Source: SFDP01 sp051653625 | GTDB taxonomy: Bacteria > Bacillota > Clostridia > Lachnospirales > Lachnospiraceae | Assembly (NCBI GenBank): GCA_051653625.1 | Contig: JBOFWM010000010.1 | Coordinates: forward strand, 1 to 64,000 | DNA length: 64,000 nucleotides | Reading direction: 5' to 3' | Shown: positions 7,894 through 16,936 of the stretch, piece after piece | Numbering within the stretch: position 1 is the first letter of the stretch | Layout of the letters: the number at the start of each line of letters is the position of its first letter | The notes under the pieces: model-generated | Database searches by the model: none | The model's input: the letters and a program-made list of their open reading frames with translations, nothing else | What the model was told of the DNA's origin: nothing | Program-made: the position numbers and the translations under genes

Positions 7894-8796
7894 TTATTTT
7901 ACACAAGCAATAATATCATTTATATTTTCTATTTGCTGCGCTTTCATAAATTCTTCAATCCCTAAAACAGTTTCTTTTGTCGCATATGGATTTACAAAAT
8001 TCATTGCTCCAACTGCAACACCTGTTGCACCTGCCATCATAAATTCAATCGCATCCTCTGCATTTGCAATTCCACCCATCCCAATAATTGGTATTTGCAC
8101 TGCATTTGCAACTTGATATACCATACGTACCGCGACTGGTTTAATTGCAGGTCCTGACAATCCACCTGTTTTATTTGCAATTGCAAAAGATCTTTTATAA
8201 ATATCGATTTTCATTGCTGTTAATGTATTAATCAAAGACAATGCATCTGCACCACCCTCTTGTGCTGCTTTTGCCATTTCTGTTATATCTGTTACATTAG
8301 GACTTAATTTCATAATAATTGGTTGTTTTGCATGTTTTTTAATTTCTTTCGTAATATCCAATAAACTATCTGCCTTTTGACCAAAAGCAATTGCACCCTC
8401 TTTTACATTTGGACAAGAAACATTAATTTCTAATAAGTCTACTTGTGTATCTCCTAAATTTTCCACAACCTCTATATAATCTTTTGTTGTTTTTCCACAA
8501 ACATTTACAATAACCTTGGTATCAAATTGTTTTAAAAATTCTAAATCTCTTTCTATGAACAAATCAATCCCTGGATTTTGTAATCCAATCGCATTTAACA
8601 TACCACCATATGTTTCTGCAACACGTGGCACAGGATTTCCTGGCCATGGTACGTTTGCCACTCCCTTTGTTACAACGGCTCCAAGTAAATTTAAATCTAC
8701 AAATTCACTATACTCCATTCCAGAACCAAATGTCCCTGAGGCTGTCATAACTGGATTTTTAAGCTCTACTCCCGCTATCTTTACTTTTGTATTCAT
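7894..8796 (-). CDS. pyrD: Dihydroorotate dehydrogenase, class 1B catalytic subunit
   Basis: This FMN enzyme oxidises dihydroorotate to orotate in pyrimidine synthesis. At 300 residues it matches the PyrDB type, which passes electrons through PyrK to NAD. Visible marks are the N-terminal NPVMTASGTFG, the active-site loop INVSCPNVKEG containing the cysteine base typical of class 1B, and the C-terminal FMN-site glycines (GMGGIANAEDA). It begins inside the pyrK stop codon (TAATG, one-base overlap), indicating coupled translation of the two subunits. Confidence 0.97.
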   Translation of the reverse strand: MNTKVKIAGVELKNPVMTASGTFGSGMEYSEFVDLNLLGAVVTKGVANVPWPGNPVPRVAETYGGMLNAIGLQNPGIDLFIERDLEFLKQFDTKVIVNVCGKTTKDYIEVVENLGDTQVDLLEINVSCPNVKEGAIAFGQKADSLLDITKEIKKHAKQPIIMKLSPNVTDITEMAKAAQEGGADALSLINTLTAMKIDIYKRSFAIANKTGGLSGPAIKPVAVRMVYQVANAVQIPIIGMGGIANAEDAIEFMMAGATGVAVGAMNFVNPYATKETVLGIEEFMKAQQIENINDIIACVK

Positions 8797-9578
8797 TAAA
8801 TTTCTACCTCCTTAGCAAGAAATACTGGCCCATCTGTGCAAATACGAGTATTATTCACATTAGAATGGTGATCTTTTTCTTTTGTTTTACAAACACATCC
8901 TAGACATGCTCCAACCCCACAAGCCATTCTTTCTTCTAAAGAAATATAGGCATCAATTCCCATCTCACTTGCATACGTCTTGATTCCTCGTAACATTGGC
9001 ATAGGTCCACAAGCCATTATGATATCACATGAAATATTATGTTCTTTGATACAATCCACAACATTTCCTTTTGTTCCTTCACTACCATCTTCTGTAGCAA
9101 CATAAGTTGTTGCATACTTCGATAAATCTTCTAATAAAAATAAAGGTGCGCTTCGATATCCAATAATAGCACTTACCATTGCTCCTTGTTCTTTTAATTC
9201 TTTTGCAAGTTGTAGCATTGGTGGAATTCCAATTCCGCCACCCATAAGAACAACATGTTTACTACATGCCTCTTCTATTGGAAATCCATTTCCTAATGTG
9301 CCTAAAATATCAATGGTTTCTCCTGGTTGATAACTTGAGAATTCTTTTGTCCCTTTTCCCTCAATACGATATACCATGCGAATGCTATCTTGTTTTTTAT
9401 CCACTTCACAAATACTTATTGGTCTTGGTAAAATTGTACTTTGATTTTTTGGATAAATATTAATAAATTGTCCTGCTTTTGCTCCCTTGGCCAATGGTGA
9501 TGTAATCCATAGATCATAAATATTTGGTGCAATGTTTTTTTGAGAAAGAACTACTGCACTATGCTTTTGTTTCTTCAT
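8796..9578 (-). CDS. pyrK: Dihydroorotate dehydrogenase electron-transfer subunit
   Basis: PyrK carries FAD and a 2Fe-2S cluster and links PyrD to NAD. The 260-residue protein has the ferredoxin-reductase fold: a flavin motif RPISICEVD, the glycine-rich NAD-site segment MGGGIGIPPMLQLAKEL, and a C-terminal cysteine cluster (ACGVGACLGCVC, with a fourth cysteine near ICTDGP) for the iron-sulfur centre. It overlaps pyrC by 20 bases and pyrD by one. Its ribosome-binding site (AGGAGAAA) lies within the end of pyrC. Confidence 0.97.
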   Translation of the reverse strand: MKKQKHSAVVLSQKNIAPNIYDLWITSPLAKGAKAGQFINIYPKNQSTILPRPISICEVDKKQDSIRMVYRIEGKGTKEFSSYQPGETIDILGTLGNGFPIEEACSKHVVLMGGGIGIPPMLQLAKELKEQGAMVSAIIGYRSAPLFLLEDLSKYATTYVATEDGSEGTKGNVVDCIKEHNISCDIIMACGPMPMLRGIKTYASEMGIDAYISLEERMACGVGACLGCVCKTKEKDHHSNVNNTRICTDGPVFLAKEVEI

Positions 9579-10872
9579 ATACGATTTCTCCTCTACATAT
9601 TGTATATTTTACTTTTCCTATCATTTTTTTTCCTACAAACGGAGTATTCTTTGATTTTGATAAAAATTTTTCAGGAATCCATTCCTTTTTTGCATCAAAT
9701 ATTACAAGATCTGCCTCTTCTCCCTCTCTTAGGTAAGAATTCTCTAATTGATAAAGATTTCTAGGATTCGTACTCATTCTTCGAATTAATTCTAATAATG
9801 ACAAGTGATTTTTTTCAACCAACTCTGTGATTCCTAGAGAAAGTGCTGTTTCTAATCCTATAATTCCACTTGGAGCTTTTGTAATAACATTATCTTTTTC
9901 TTCCATGGTATGAGGTGCATGATCCGTTGCTATGATATCTAATGTTCCATCTTTAATTCCTTCAATAATTGCTAATCGATCTTCCTCAGCACGAAGTGGT
10001 GGATTCATTTTACATAATGTCCCATATTCCACTACATCTTCTTGTGTAAGCGTAAAATGATGTGGCGTTGCTTCTCCATGAATATTTTCTCCACCAACTT
10101 TTTGTTTGTATTCACGGATTAATTCTACGGATTCTTTGCAACTGATATGTTGCAAATTTACAATGCCCCCCTCTTCTATGGCAATTTGTAAATCTCTTTT
10201 TACCATTGATATTTCTGCTTCTTTTTTTGAACCAGAAATGCCAAAATGTACAAGTGCAATTTCATCATTAATTCCATTATTCACAATAAATTCCGGATTT
10301 TCTTCATGAAGACTAATTGGCAATCCCGTTTTTTTAATTTCACACATAGCACGTCGTAAAATCTTCTCATTTAATAAAGGAATTCCATCGTCTGTAAAAC
10401 CTACTGCACCTTCCGCTTTTAATGTTGTGTAGTCAACTAATGTATTGCCTTTCAAACCTTCCGAAACACTTGCGCAAGTTTTAACGCGTATTTTTGTTTC
10501 TTTTCCCTTATTTATAATATAAGATAATGTTTCTTTATTATCTACTGTAGGTACTGTATTCGCCATCAAAATCACAGTTGTAAATCCACCTTTTGCTGCA
10601 GCATAAGCACCAGTATAAATATCTTCTTTATGTGTAAAACCTGGATCTCTAAAATGAACATGAACATCGATTAGTCCTGGTGCAACACATAATCCATCTG
10701 CATCAATAATTTCATATTCCTTATCCATTAAAATTTCCTTTATGATTCTCTCACAATCTGGATCATCCTTATTTATAATTTTGATGATTTTTCCATGTTC
10801 TAATACAAGATCCACTAATCCTTCTTTATTTTCATCTGGATTAAGCATGTATCCATTTTTTATTATTATCAT
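9559..10872 (-). CDS. pyrC: Dihydroorotase
   Basis: This zinc enzyme closes carbamoyl-aspartate to dihydroorotate, the step before PyrD. The metal motif DVHVHFRDPG lies near residue 60, and the later TPHHFTL and ATDHAPH motifs supply further metal and catalytic residues. I choose ATG 10872, with GGGAGGG four bases upstream, giving 437 residues; an in-frame ATG at 10893 lacks a site. It is first in the overlapping run pyrC-pyrK-pyrD. I see no PyrR-type attenuator in the 49 bases before it. Confidence 0.96.
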   Translation of the reverse strand: MIIIKNGYMLNPDENKEGLVDLVLEHGKIIKIINKDDPDCERIIKEILMDKEYEIIDADGLCVAPGLIDVHVHFRDPGFTHKEDIYTGAYAAAKGGFTTVILMANTVPTVDNKETLSYIINKGKETKIRVKTCASVSEGLKGNTLVDYTTLKAEGAVGFTDDGIPLLNEKILRRAMCEIKKTGLPISLHEENPEFIVNNGINDEIALVHFGISGSKKEAEISMVKRDLQIAIEEGGIVNLQHISCKESVELIREYKQKVGGENIHGEATPHHFTLTQEDVVEYGTLCKMNPPLRAEEDRLAIIEGIKDGTLDIIATDHAPHTMEEKDNVITKAPSGIIGLETALSLGITELVEKNHLSLLELIRRMSTNPRNLYQLENSYLREGEEADLVIFDAKKEWIPEKFLSKSKNTPFVGKKMIGKVKYTICRGEIVYEETKA

Positions 10873-10921
10873 TAGTCCCTCCCTATCAAACATTCGTATC
10901 TTTTTTTCTACTTACTCTATA

Positions 10922-11323
10922 TTACTCAAAAACTACTGGTAATTCAAGTTCCTTTATTTTTATTACGATATAAGGATACGAATTGCCTTCTAATTTTTCT
11001 TCTCCATTTTTAGGTCCAATTAAGTTTGTATCTACATAAATAGCATTTGTACTTAAAAACAATTCTTTTACAGCAATACTATATCCACCACTTTTTTGTT
11101 TTCCATATCCAATACATAAATACATATATCCATCATCTACATATGTAATAGTAAACCCTTCTTCTTGTTTCTCATAAATCATATTCCTAAGTTCTTCCTC
11201 TAAACATTCTTCACTTACTACTGTAAATTCTAAGTCTTTTTCTTTTGGAATTTCCATCTTAATTCCACAGCTTATTAAATGAGAGGCTAAAAAAATAACC
11301 ATTGCAATAAGAAATCTTTTCAT
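10922..11323 (-). CDS. Lipoprotein with PrcB-like domain
   Basis: The 133-residue protein has a lipoprotein signal ending LISC (Cys19). The rest matches the short PrcB-type domain: a strand ITYVDDGYMYLCIGYG, then the SGGYSIAVKELFLS motif and a C-terminal PYIVIKIKELELPVVFE. PrcB was first described as a subunit of a surface protease complex, but many homologues are lone lipoproteins of unknown role. No protease gene lies beside it. It precedes pyrC by 49 bp on the same strand; any functional tie to pyrimidines is unlikely. Confidence 0.72.
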   Translation of the reverse strand: MKRFLIAMVIFLASHLISCGIKMEIPKEKDLEFTVVSEECLEEELRNMIYEKQEEGFTITYVDDGYMYLCIGYGKQKSGGYSIAVKELFLSTNAIYVDTNLIGPKNGEEKLEGNSYPYIVIKIKELELPVVFE

Positions 11324-11395
11324 ATCTAATCCGTTCTTTTTCTTCTTATATATTAATTTATTATTTTTTTTTCATTTTATTCCATCGGTTTTTAC

Positions 11396-11424
11396 TTGCT
11401 TGCAATCTCTTCATACGTTATACT
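11396..11424 (+). promoter_or_regulatory. Candidate promoter of plsC
   Basis: TTGCTT (11396-11401), 17-bp spacer and TATACT (11419-11424) lie 27 bp before the first plsC start. The -10 is good and the -35 weak. Confidence 0.4.
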
Positions 11425-11451
11425 ACATTTGGTAAATTATTTTTAGATTGG

Positions 11452-12204
11452 ATGGTATTTGTAATGTTTAAATTTGTAGCAGTATTTTTAACAGTAGTTT
11501 TATTTTTAATTTTTAGTATTCCGCTCTTAATTCTAGAATGGTTCATTGGTTTCTTTAACAAAGATTTAAAATCATCCTCTTCTCTAGCTATTGTACAATG
11601 GATTTTTAGAGTTGTTTTATGGATTACTGGAGTTGAAGTGATTACGAAAGGGCTTGAAAATGTACCCGACGATAAAGCAGTTTTATATGTAGCAAATCAT
11701 AGAAGTTATTTTGATGTATTACTGACGTATGTACGTGTCAAACGACCTACCGGATATATTGCAAAAGTAGAAATGTTAAAATTTCCTCTTTTACGAGATT
11801 GGATGAACAATCTTCATTGTCTTTTTTTAGATCGGGCAAATATAAAAGAAGGTTTAAAGACAATTCTTGCTGGAATAGAAAAAATCAATTCTGGAATTTC
11901 TATTTGTATTTTTCCAGAAGGTACAAGAAATTCTGTAAATCATACTTTTTTACCGTTTCATGGTGGTAGCTTTAAAATAGCTGAGAAAACAGGGTGTGCA
12001 ATCATTCCAATTTCCATTAATGAATCTGCTTCCATTTTTGAAGATCAATTTCCTAGAATGAAAAAAACAAAAGTGGTTCTTCAATATGGAACACCTATTT
12101 ACATGGATCAATTAGAAAAAGAAGATAGAAAAAAAATTGGTGATTATGTTTCTAGTGTGATTAAGGAAATGTATGAAGACGGAAGAAAGATTTTAAAATC
12201 ATAG
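11452..12204 (+). CDS. plsC: 1-acyl-sn-glycerol-3-phosphate acyltransferase
   Basis: PlsC adds the second acyl chain to lysophosphatidic acid, making phosphatidic acid. The 250-residue protein has an N-terminal membrane helix (about residues 7-31), the catalytic NHRSYFD (HX4D) motif near residue 82 and the substrate motif FPEGTR near 160. The start is uncertain: ATG 11452 has little upstream signal, while ATG 11464 follows GGATGG and would give 246 residues. It is transcribed alone, divergent from the PrcB-like gene, with a strong terminator after it. Confidence 0.93.
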   Translation: MVFVMFKFVAVFLTVVLFLIFSIPLLILEWFIGFFNKDLKSSSSLAIVQWIFRVVLWITGVEVITKGLENVPDDKAVLYVANHRSYFDVLLTYVRVKRPTGYIAKVEMLKFPLLRDWMNNLHCLFLDRANIKEGLKTILAGIEKINSGISICIFPEGTRNSVNHTFLPFHGGSFKIAEKTGCAIIPISINESASIFEDQFPRMKKTKVVLQYGTPIYMDQLEKEDRKKIGDYVSSVIKEMYEDGRKILKS

Positions 12205-12240
12205 AAAAAGAGAGAGTTAAAGTGCAACTCTCTCTTTTTT
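12205..12240. terminator. Bidirectional terminator between plsC and murF
   Basis: A perfect 14-bp stem (12205-12218 with 12226-12239) with a 7-base loop has A and T runs at its ends, so it works for both convergent genes. Confidence 0.9.
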
Positions 12241-13621
12241 ACTGAATTTCTTTTAGAATTTCCTCAAACTTCATTCCATGCGATGCCTTCAACAAAACAC
12301 TATCTCCTGTTTGTATGATTTCATTCCAATTTTTTATTAATTCCTGTATTGTTTCGAAATAAAAAATTTCTTTTCCCATTCGATTTTCTTTACAGGCTTC
12401 TTCTTTCATATGTCTAGATAGTATTCCTACACAAACAACTACATCGGCCTTTTCAATTGCAATCTTCCCAATTTTTCTATGTAACTCTATTTGTTTTTCC
12501 CCTAATTCAAACATATCTCCAAGAACTGCAACTTTTCGAGAATTTGCGCGTTCTAATAGACAAAGAGCAGATTCCATTGAAATTGGGTTTGCATTATAAC
12601 AATCATCAATCACAATGTAATCTTTCATTTTCAAAATATTGCTTCTTCCTTTAATAGATTCTGTTTCTGCAATTCCTACTGCTATTTCTTGTGGTGATAT
12701 CTGAAAAATTGTTCCAATTAATGTTGCAGCAAGAGCATTATACACCATATGATTCCCTGGTAGCGGTATCATTGTTTTATTGATTGAAGTATTTCCATCA
12801 TATGTACTAGAAATCTCTACTTCACTTCCAAACAATCCCAAATCTTTTATTGTTTTTGCATAAACATCATTTTCACTTTGTAATCCAAATGTATATAAAG
12901 AGAGTTCCTTTTTTTCTTTTAAAGTTGCTAATTTTTTGTCATCTCCATTGATACAAACAATAAAATTTTCTTTTGCAAAATCAAACATTTCTGTTTTTGC
13001 TTTTAAAACACCATCTAAATCACCTAAACATTCTAAATGACATGGTCCAATATTAGTAAGTAAGCAAATATTTGGTTTTGCAATTTGGCTTAAACGATGC
13101 ATTTCATTAAAATCACTAATCCCCATTTCTAATACTGCAATTTCATGCTCTTCTCTAATTCTTAAAATAGTAAGTGGTAATCCTATTTCATTATTATAAT
13201 TACCATTCGTCTTTAAAACATGAAATTTTTTTTCTAAAACACTTGCAACGCATTCTTTTGTACTTGTTTTTCCAACACTACCTGAAATACCAATAATTGG
13301 AATAGATAATTGTTCTCTATAAAATGTTGCAATCTCTTTTAATGCAAGAAAGGAATCTTTTACAAGAATACATGGTCCTAAGATCACTTCCGGTAATTGT
13401 TCGCAAACAACTGCCATCGCTTTTTTTTGAAATACTTGCGTTATAAAACTATGACCATCTACTTTTTCTCCTTTTGTTGCAATAAATAGATAATCTTCTT
13501 CCATTAATCTTGAATCGATTACGACTCCTTTGATTGTTTTTTCACTTGAATCAATCCATTCTTTTCCATAAATTACACCATTGCAACAATTTGCAATACC
13601 TTCAATTGATAAGTTTTTCAT
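12239..13621 (-). CDS. murF: UDP-MurNAc-tripeptide--D-Ala-D-Ala ligase
   Basis: MurF adds D-Ala-D-Ala to the peptidoglycan precursor in the cytoplasm. The 460-residue Mur ligase shows the ATP loop GISGSVGKTSTKE (about residues 110-122), the NYNNEIGLPLTIL segment typical of MurF, and the C-terminal DDCYNANPISM and LGDMFELG motifs. It follows ddl by three bases, so the enzyme that makes D-Ala-D-Ala and the enzyme that uses it are cotranscribed. Confidence 0.97.
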   Translation of the reverse strand: MKNLSIEGIANCCNGVIYGKEWIDSSEKTIKGVVIDSRLMEEDYLFIATKGEKVDGHSFITQVFQKKAMAVVCEQLPEVILGPCILVKDSFLALKEIATFYREQLSIPIIGISGSVGKTSTKECVASVLEKKFHVLKTNGNYNNEIGLPLTILRIREEHEIAVLEMGISDFNEMHRLSQIAKPNICLLTNIGPCHLECLGDLDGVLKAKTEMFDFAKENFIVCINGDDKKLATLKEKKELSLYTFGLQSENDVYAKTIKDLGLFGSEVEISSTYDGNTSINKTMIPLPGNHMVYNALAATLIGTIFQISPQEIAVGIAETESIKGRSNILKMKDYIVIDDCYNANPISMESALCLLERANSRKVAVLGDMFELGEKQIELHRKIGKIAIEKADVVVCVGILSRHMKEEACKENRMGKEIFYFETIQELIKNWNEIIQTGDSVLLKASHGMKFEEILKEIQ

Positions 13622-13624
13622 AGT

Positions 13625-14656
13625 TTAAAGAGCCCCTTCGATTATTTTTTCACAAAGATCTTCAAAAGAAATACCCGCTACTGCTGCCTCTTGTGGTAAT
13701 AGAGAAGTTTTTGTCATTCCTGGTAATGTATTCGCTTCTAAACAAAAAATTTCTTCTCTTTCATTCATCATAAAATCTACTCTTGCATAATTTTGTAAGC
13801 GAAGTGCTTTAAAAACATCTAGTGCATAATTTTGCATTTCTTTTGTTTTTTCTTCTGATAAATTTGCAGGACAAGTTTCTATTGCATTTCCTGCCTGATA
13901 TTTATTTTTATAATCATAAAATCCTTGTATTGGTGCTATCTCAATAATAGGAAGTGCCTTATTTTCTAAAATTCCTACAGAAAATTCACGCCCTTTTATA
14001 TATTGTTCAATAATAATTTGATTATCGTATAGAAACCCTTCCCTGATTGCCTCTAAATATTCTTCTTTTGTAGTTGCAATACTAACACCAATACTCGATC
14101 CACCACTATTTGATTTTACGACACAAGGAAGTGGAAATTCATTCGGTATTTCCTCTTCTTTTTTCAAACAAATTCCTTGTGGAGTTGGAATATGATATTG
14201 TATAAATAATTCTTTCGCAATATTTTTGTTCATTGCCAAAGCGCTACTTAAGTAATCTGTCCCTGTATATGTAATCCCGTGTAAATCAAAAGTAGCTTGT
14301 ATTTTTCCATTTTCTCCATTTTCTCCATGAAGTGCCATAAAAACTACATCTGCTTGTTGACAAATTGAAAGGACATTGGGACCAAAATAATTTGTATCAC
14401 CATCTTGTCTTGTTTTCTTAATACTTTCAATATCTGGATATGCAATACCTACGGTTTCAACATCACGCATCCAATCAATATCTTCTTCAAATATATGCAA
14501 AACATCCTTTGTATATCCTATATAAACATCTAAAAAAATACATTGATGCCCTTTTTTTCTAAGTGCATCATATACCATTTTACCAGAACTTAAAGAAACA
14601 TCACGTTCTGTACTAATTCCACCAGCTAATACTACTATCTTCATTTTTCTATCCAT
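13625..14656 (-). CDS. ddl: D-alanine--D-alanine ligase
   Basis: Ddl makes D-Ala-D-Ala for peptidoglycan using ATP. The 343-residue ATP-grasp protein shows GGISTERDVSLSSG at the N-terminus, ALHGENGENG near residue 110, the ATP loop NSGGSSIGVS and the C-terminal EANTLPGMTKTSLLP. The start could be ATG 14656 or ATG 14644, the latter giving the usual MKIVVLAGG beginning; upstream signals do not decide. It lies between a GH9-like lipoprotein and murF in a run that begins with sporulation genes. Confidence 0.96.
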   Translation of the reverse strand: MDRKMKIVVLAGGISTERDVSLSSGKMVYDALRKKGHQCIFLDVYIGYTKDVLHIFEEDIDWMRDVETVGIAYPDIESIKKTRQDGDTNYFGPNVLSICQQADVVFMALHGENGENGKIQATFDLHGITYTGTDYLSSALAMNKNIAKELFIQYHIPTPQGICLKKEEEIPNEFPLPCVVKSNSGGSSIGVSIATTKEEYLEAIREGFLYDNQIIIEQYIKGREFSVGILENKALPIIEIAPIQGFYDYKNKYQAGNAIETCPANLSEEKTKEMQNYALDVFKALRLQNYARVDFMMNEREEIFCLEANTLPGMTKTSLLPQEAAVAGISFEDLCEKIIEGAL

Positions 14657-14670
14657 GCCTTTCTAGCTTA

Positions 14671-16014
14671 TTATTTGAGTAAAAAATTGATTTCTTCTGG
14701 AATTTCCCCCTCTTTCGATAATAATACTTCCGAAGCTGGATTTGTTCCTAAAAGATAATTTAAATAATGTTCTAAATATCGACTATATTGTCTATTTGAT
14801 TCAATGGAATATGCAACTCCAAGAGTCATAATATCTTTATAGAGAAGTGTTGTATCATACGTTCCGTAAGGCTGTGCAATTTGATACGTTGCTTTTTTAC
14901 TTTCTGCTAAGATAGTATTTGCCTTTTCTAAATATTTATTTAATACATCTTTTCCATAATTTATATTGATGTTTTTTTCTATCAATAAATACAAAATATC
15001 ACCCAGTACTGTAAACTCTTGATTTGAACTTTCAAACGAGCTAAAATCAATTGTTAAATATTCGTTTAATAAAGATTGATATTTTATTTGTTTTGTTTCT
15101 CTTAACAAAGATACTAAAGCAAAATATCCAATGTCTAATTGAATATTACTTCTACTATTTTCTACATATTGATATGCTCGTTTTGCATACTGTACATAAG
15201 AGTTTGCCAATTTTTGATCATATTCACGTATTGCACTTGCATACATAGAAAGAGCTCCTGCATATGCAGCTGTAGCATTTAAAGATATTTCACCAAGTTC
15301 ATCTTTAATGCAATCTACTTCTAATGGCATAGAGCCATCTCGTACATTTTGTAATTGAATCAAATTAGATATAGGAACTTCTAATTGTTCTAATATATCT
15401 GGCATTTCCTCTTGCTCTTCTTTTTGAAGCTCATAAATTAATAATATTTTACTAATTTGATAAGAAATATCTATGGTATATTTTTTATTTGTATTTGGAT
15501 CATGCCATCCTCCTGCATATTCACCTTTATGTCTACAAACCTTATCTGTTATATGTTCCCAATATTCCTTTTGAATCCATTCATAATTACTATCCTCAAT
15601 TGTAAATTCTTCAGAATAACCTACATCCTCTTGATATAAATAATATGTTCCTTCTTTCACAATCTCAGAGAAATCGCCTATGTATAATGAAGTTCCATCC
15701 TCTATTTCAATTTTTTGCAATGTCTCTGTAAAAACAGTTGTATGATCTGATTTCCTTTTTACTTCAAATTGAAGTGTTAAATCTTTCCCTTCTATATAGG
15801 CCAGTTTTATACTATCAGGTTGATAGCCTTCCACATTTATCTTAATAAAACTTTTTTCTTCGGGGATTTCATATGTAAAATTTTCTTCTAGCTCCATTGT
15901 TCCAGATTCATTTACTAAAAAATCTGTTCCTTCAAATAGAAAAATAGAGCTAGAAGAGCATCCTGACATTAGAAGAACCATACATATACTATATAAAAAA
16001 CAGAGTTGTTTCAT
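14671..16014 (-). CDS. GH9-like lipoprotein, apparently non-catalytic
   Basis: From ATG 16014 (AGGAG 11 bases upstream) this gives 447 residues with a lipobox LMSGC (Cys19). Open sequence reaching back to 16119 overlaps the previous gene and lacks a good site. Residues 55-138 look like the Ig-like domain before family 9 glycosidases (INVEGYQPDSIKLAYI, GTYYLYQ, YSEEFTI). The rest is helical, with GH9 landmarks GGWHDP (168-173) and YLLGTNP (420-426). The normal DAGDYGKY catalytic motif is replaced by HDPNTNKKYT and the C-terminal glutamate region is missing. Probably a binding or structural protein. It follows the spoIIQ-like gene. Confidence 0.62.
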   Translation of the reverse strand: MKQLCFLYSICMVLLMSGCSSSSIFLFEGTDFLVNESGTMELEENFTYEIPEEKSFIKINVEGYQPDSIKLAYIEGKDLTLQFEVKRKSDHTTVFTETLQKIEIEDGTSLYIGDFSEIVKEGTYYLYQEDVGYSEEFTIEDSNYEWIQKEYWEHITDKVCRHKGEYAGGWHDPNTNKKYTIDISYQISKILLIYELQKEEQEEMPDILEQLEVPISNLIQLQNVRDGSMPLEVDCIKDELGEISLNATAAYAGALSMYASAIREYDQKLANSYVQYAKRAYQYVENSRSNIQLDIGYFALVSLLRETKQIKYQSLLNEYLTIDFSSFESSNQEFTVLGDILYLLIEKNININYGKDVLNKYLEKANTILAESKKATYQIAQPYGTYDTTLLYKDIMTLGVAYSIESNRQYSRYLEHYLNYLLGTNPASEVLLSKEGEIPEEINFLLK

Positions 16015-16081
16015 TCTAATTCTTTCTCCTTTTATTATCTCATTCCACATTATAACCTTTTGAGATAGTTTGGTAAAGAGA

Positions 16082-16882
16082 CTATGATAATTTAGAGAGT
16101 GGATTGATTGCTTCTCCATCCTTTGTTACTGAAAAATAAACATTTGCACCTTCTACTGAATAATATTTTGTTGGATTTGATACTGTTGCAAATATTTCGC
16201 CTTGTTTTAGATAATCCCCTACTGCTGCCGTAATATTTTCAAGTTGTCCATACGTAATTTCATATCCATTTCCAATATCCATTCTAACAATATTTCCTAA
16301 TTTATCATCTTTTTCAACTGAAACTATTATTCCATCTGTTGCAGACATAATATTTGCTCCAACAGTAGCTTCTATAACAATTCCTGGATTATATTTATAT
16401 TGTTGAAGTGTTTTAAAATACACAGTCTTATCCATACTATAATTAATTAATATATTTCCGACAATTGGCCAAAAAATTGACTCACCTTCTTCAAAACTTA
16501 CCGTATTGTTTGAAATTACTTCTGTTGTTGCAACATCTGGATTTGTTTCGATATCATCTAATAATCCATCTGCTAATTCAAGTTCTTCTTGATAAAACTC
16601 CATGTGCCCAACATCTTCTTTTATAAGATCTGCACTGTTATCAAATGTATTTTCAACATGGTTTCCTGTTACATTTACACTTTCTTCTAATTCATTTCCT
16701 ATTTCTTGAGCCTTTGTTATTGTCTTATCTTCTAATGATGCAAAATCTACAATTATATTTTCCTCATTACTCTTACTTTTTTCTTTTACATATACTCCCG
16801 TCAAAGTTAGGGCAGATAACACTAAAAGACTAGATGCAAGCATAAGTGCCTTCTCTTTTTTTTGATTGTTTCGTTTTCTCAT
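16082..16882 (-). CDS. spoIIQ: SpoIIQ-like M23-fold protein with lost catalytic residues
   Basis: The 266-residue protein has one membrane helix (about residues 13-31), an extracytoplasmic linker and a C-terminal LytM/M23 fold (about 138-262). The M23 pattern is clear (ATDGIIVSVEKDDKLGNIVRMDIGNGYEITYGQL, then LKQGEI), but zinc and catalytic positions are changed: NPGIV replaces HxGxD, TYGQL replaces HYxHL and VYFSV replaces the HxH strand. B. subtilis SpoIIQ, which forms the forespore side of the SpoIIQ-SpoIIIAH channel, is likewise degenerate. Its place after spoIID supports the call. AAGGAGG precedes ATG 16882. Confidence 0.72.
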   Translation of the reverse strand: MRKRNNQKKEKALMLASSLLVLSALTLTGVYVKEKSKSNEENIIVDFASLEDKTITKAQEIGNELEESVNVTGNHVENTFDNSADLIKEDVGHMEFYQEELELADGLLDDIETNPDVATTEVISNNTVSFEEGESIFWPIVGNILINYSMDKTVYFKTLQQYKYNPGIVIEATVGANIMSATDGIIVSVEKDDKLGNIVRMDIGNGYEITYGQLENITAAVGDYLKQGEIFATVSNPTKYYSVEGANVYFSVTKDGEAINPLSKLS

Positions 16883-16903
16883 TGATACTTCCTCCTTTTT
16901 CTT

Positions 16904-16932
16904 TAGTTTTTCCCTAACTTTTTTATTTATAC
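16904..16932 (-). promoter_or_regulatory. Candidate sigma-F promoter of the spoIIQ-like gene
   Basis: On the minus strand GTATA (16928-16932) and GGAAAAACTA (16904-16913) fit the B. subtilis sigma-F consensus elements, but the spacer is 14 bp, shorter than the usual 15-16, and the transcript would begin almost at the ribosome-binding site. Confidence 0.3.
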
Positions 16933-16936
16933 CAAT

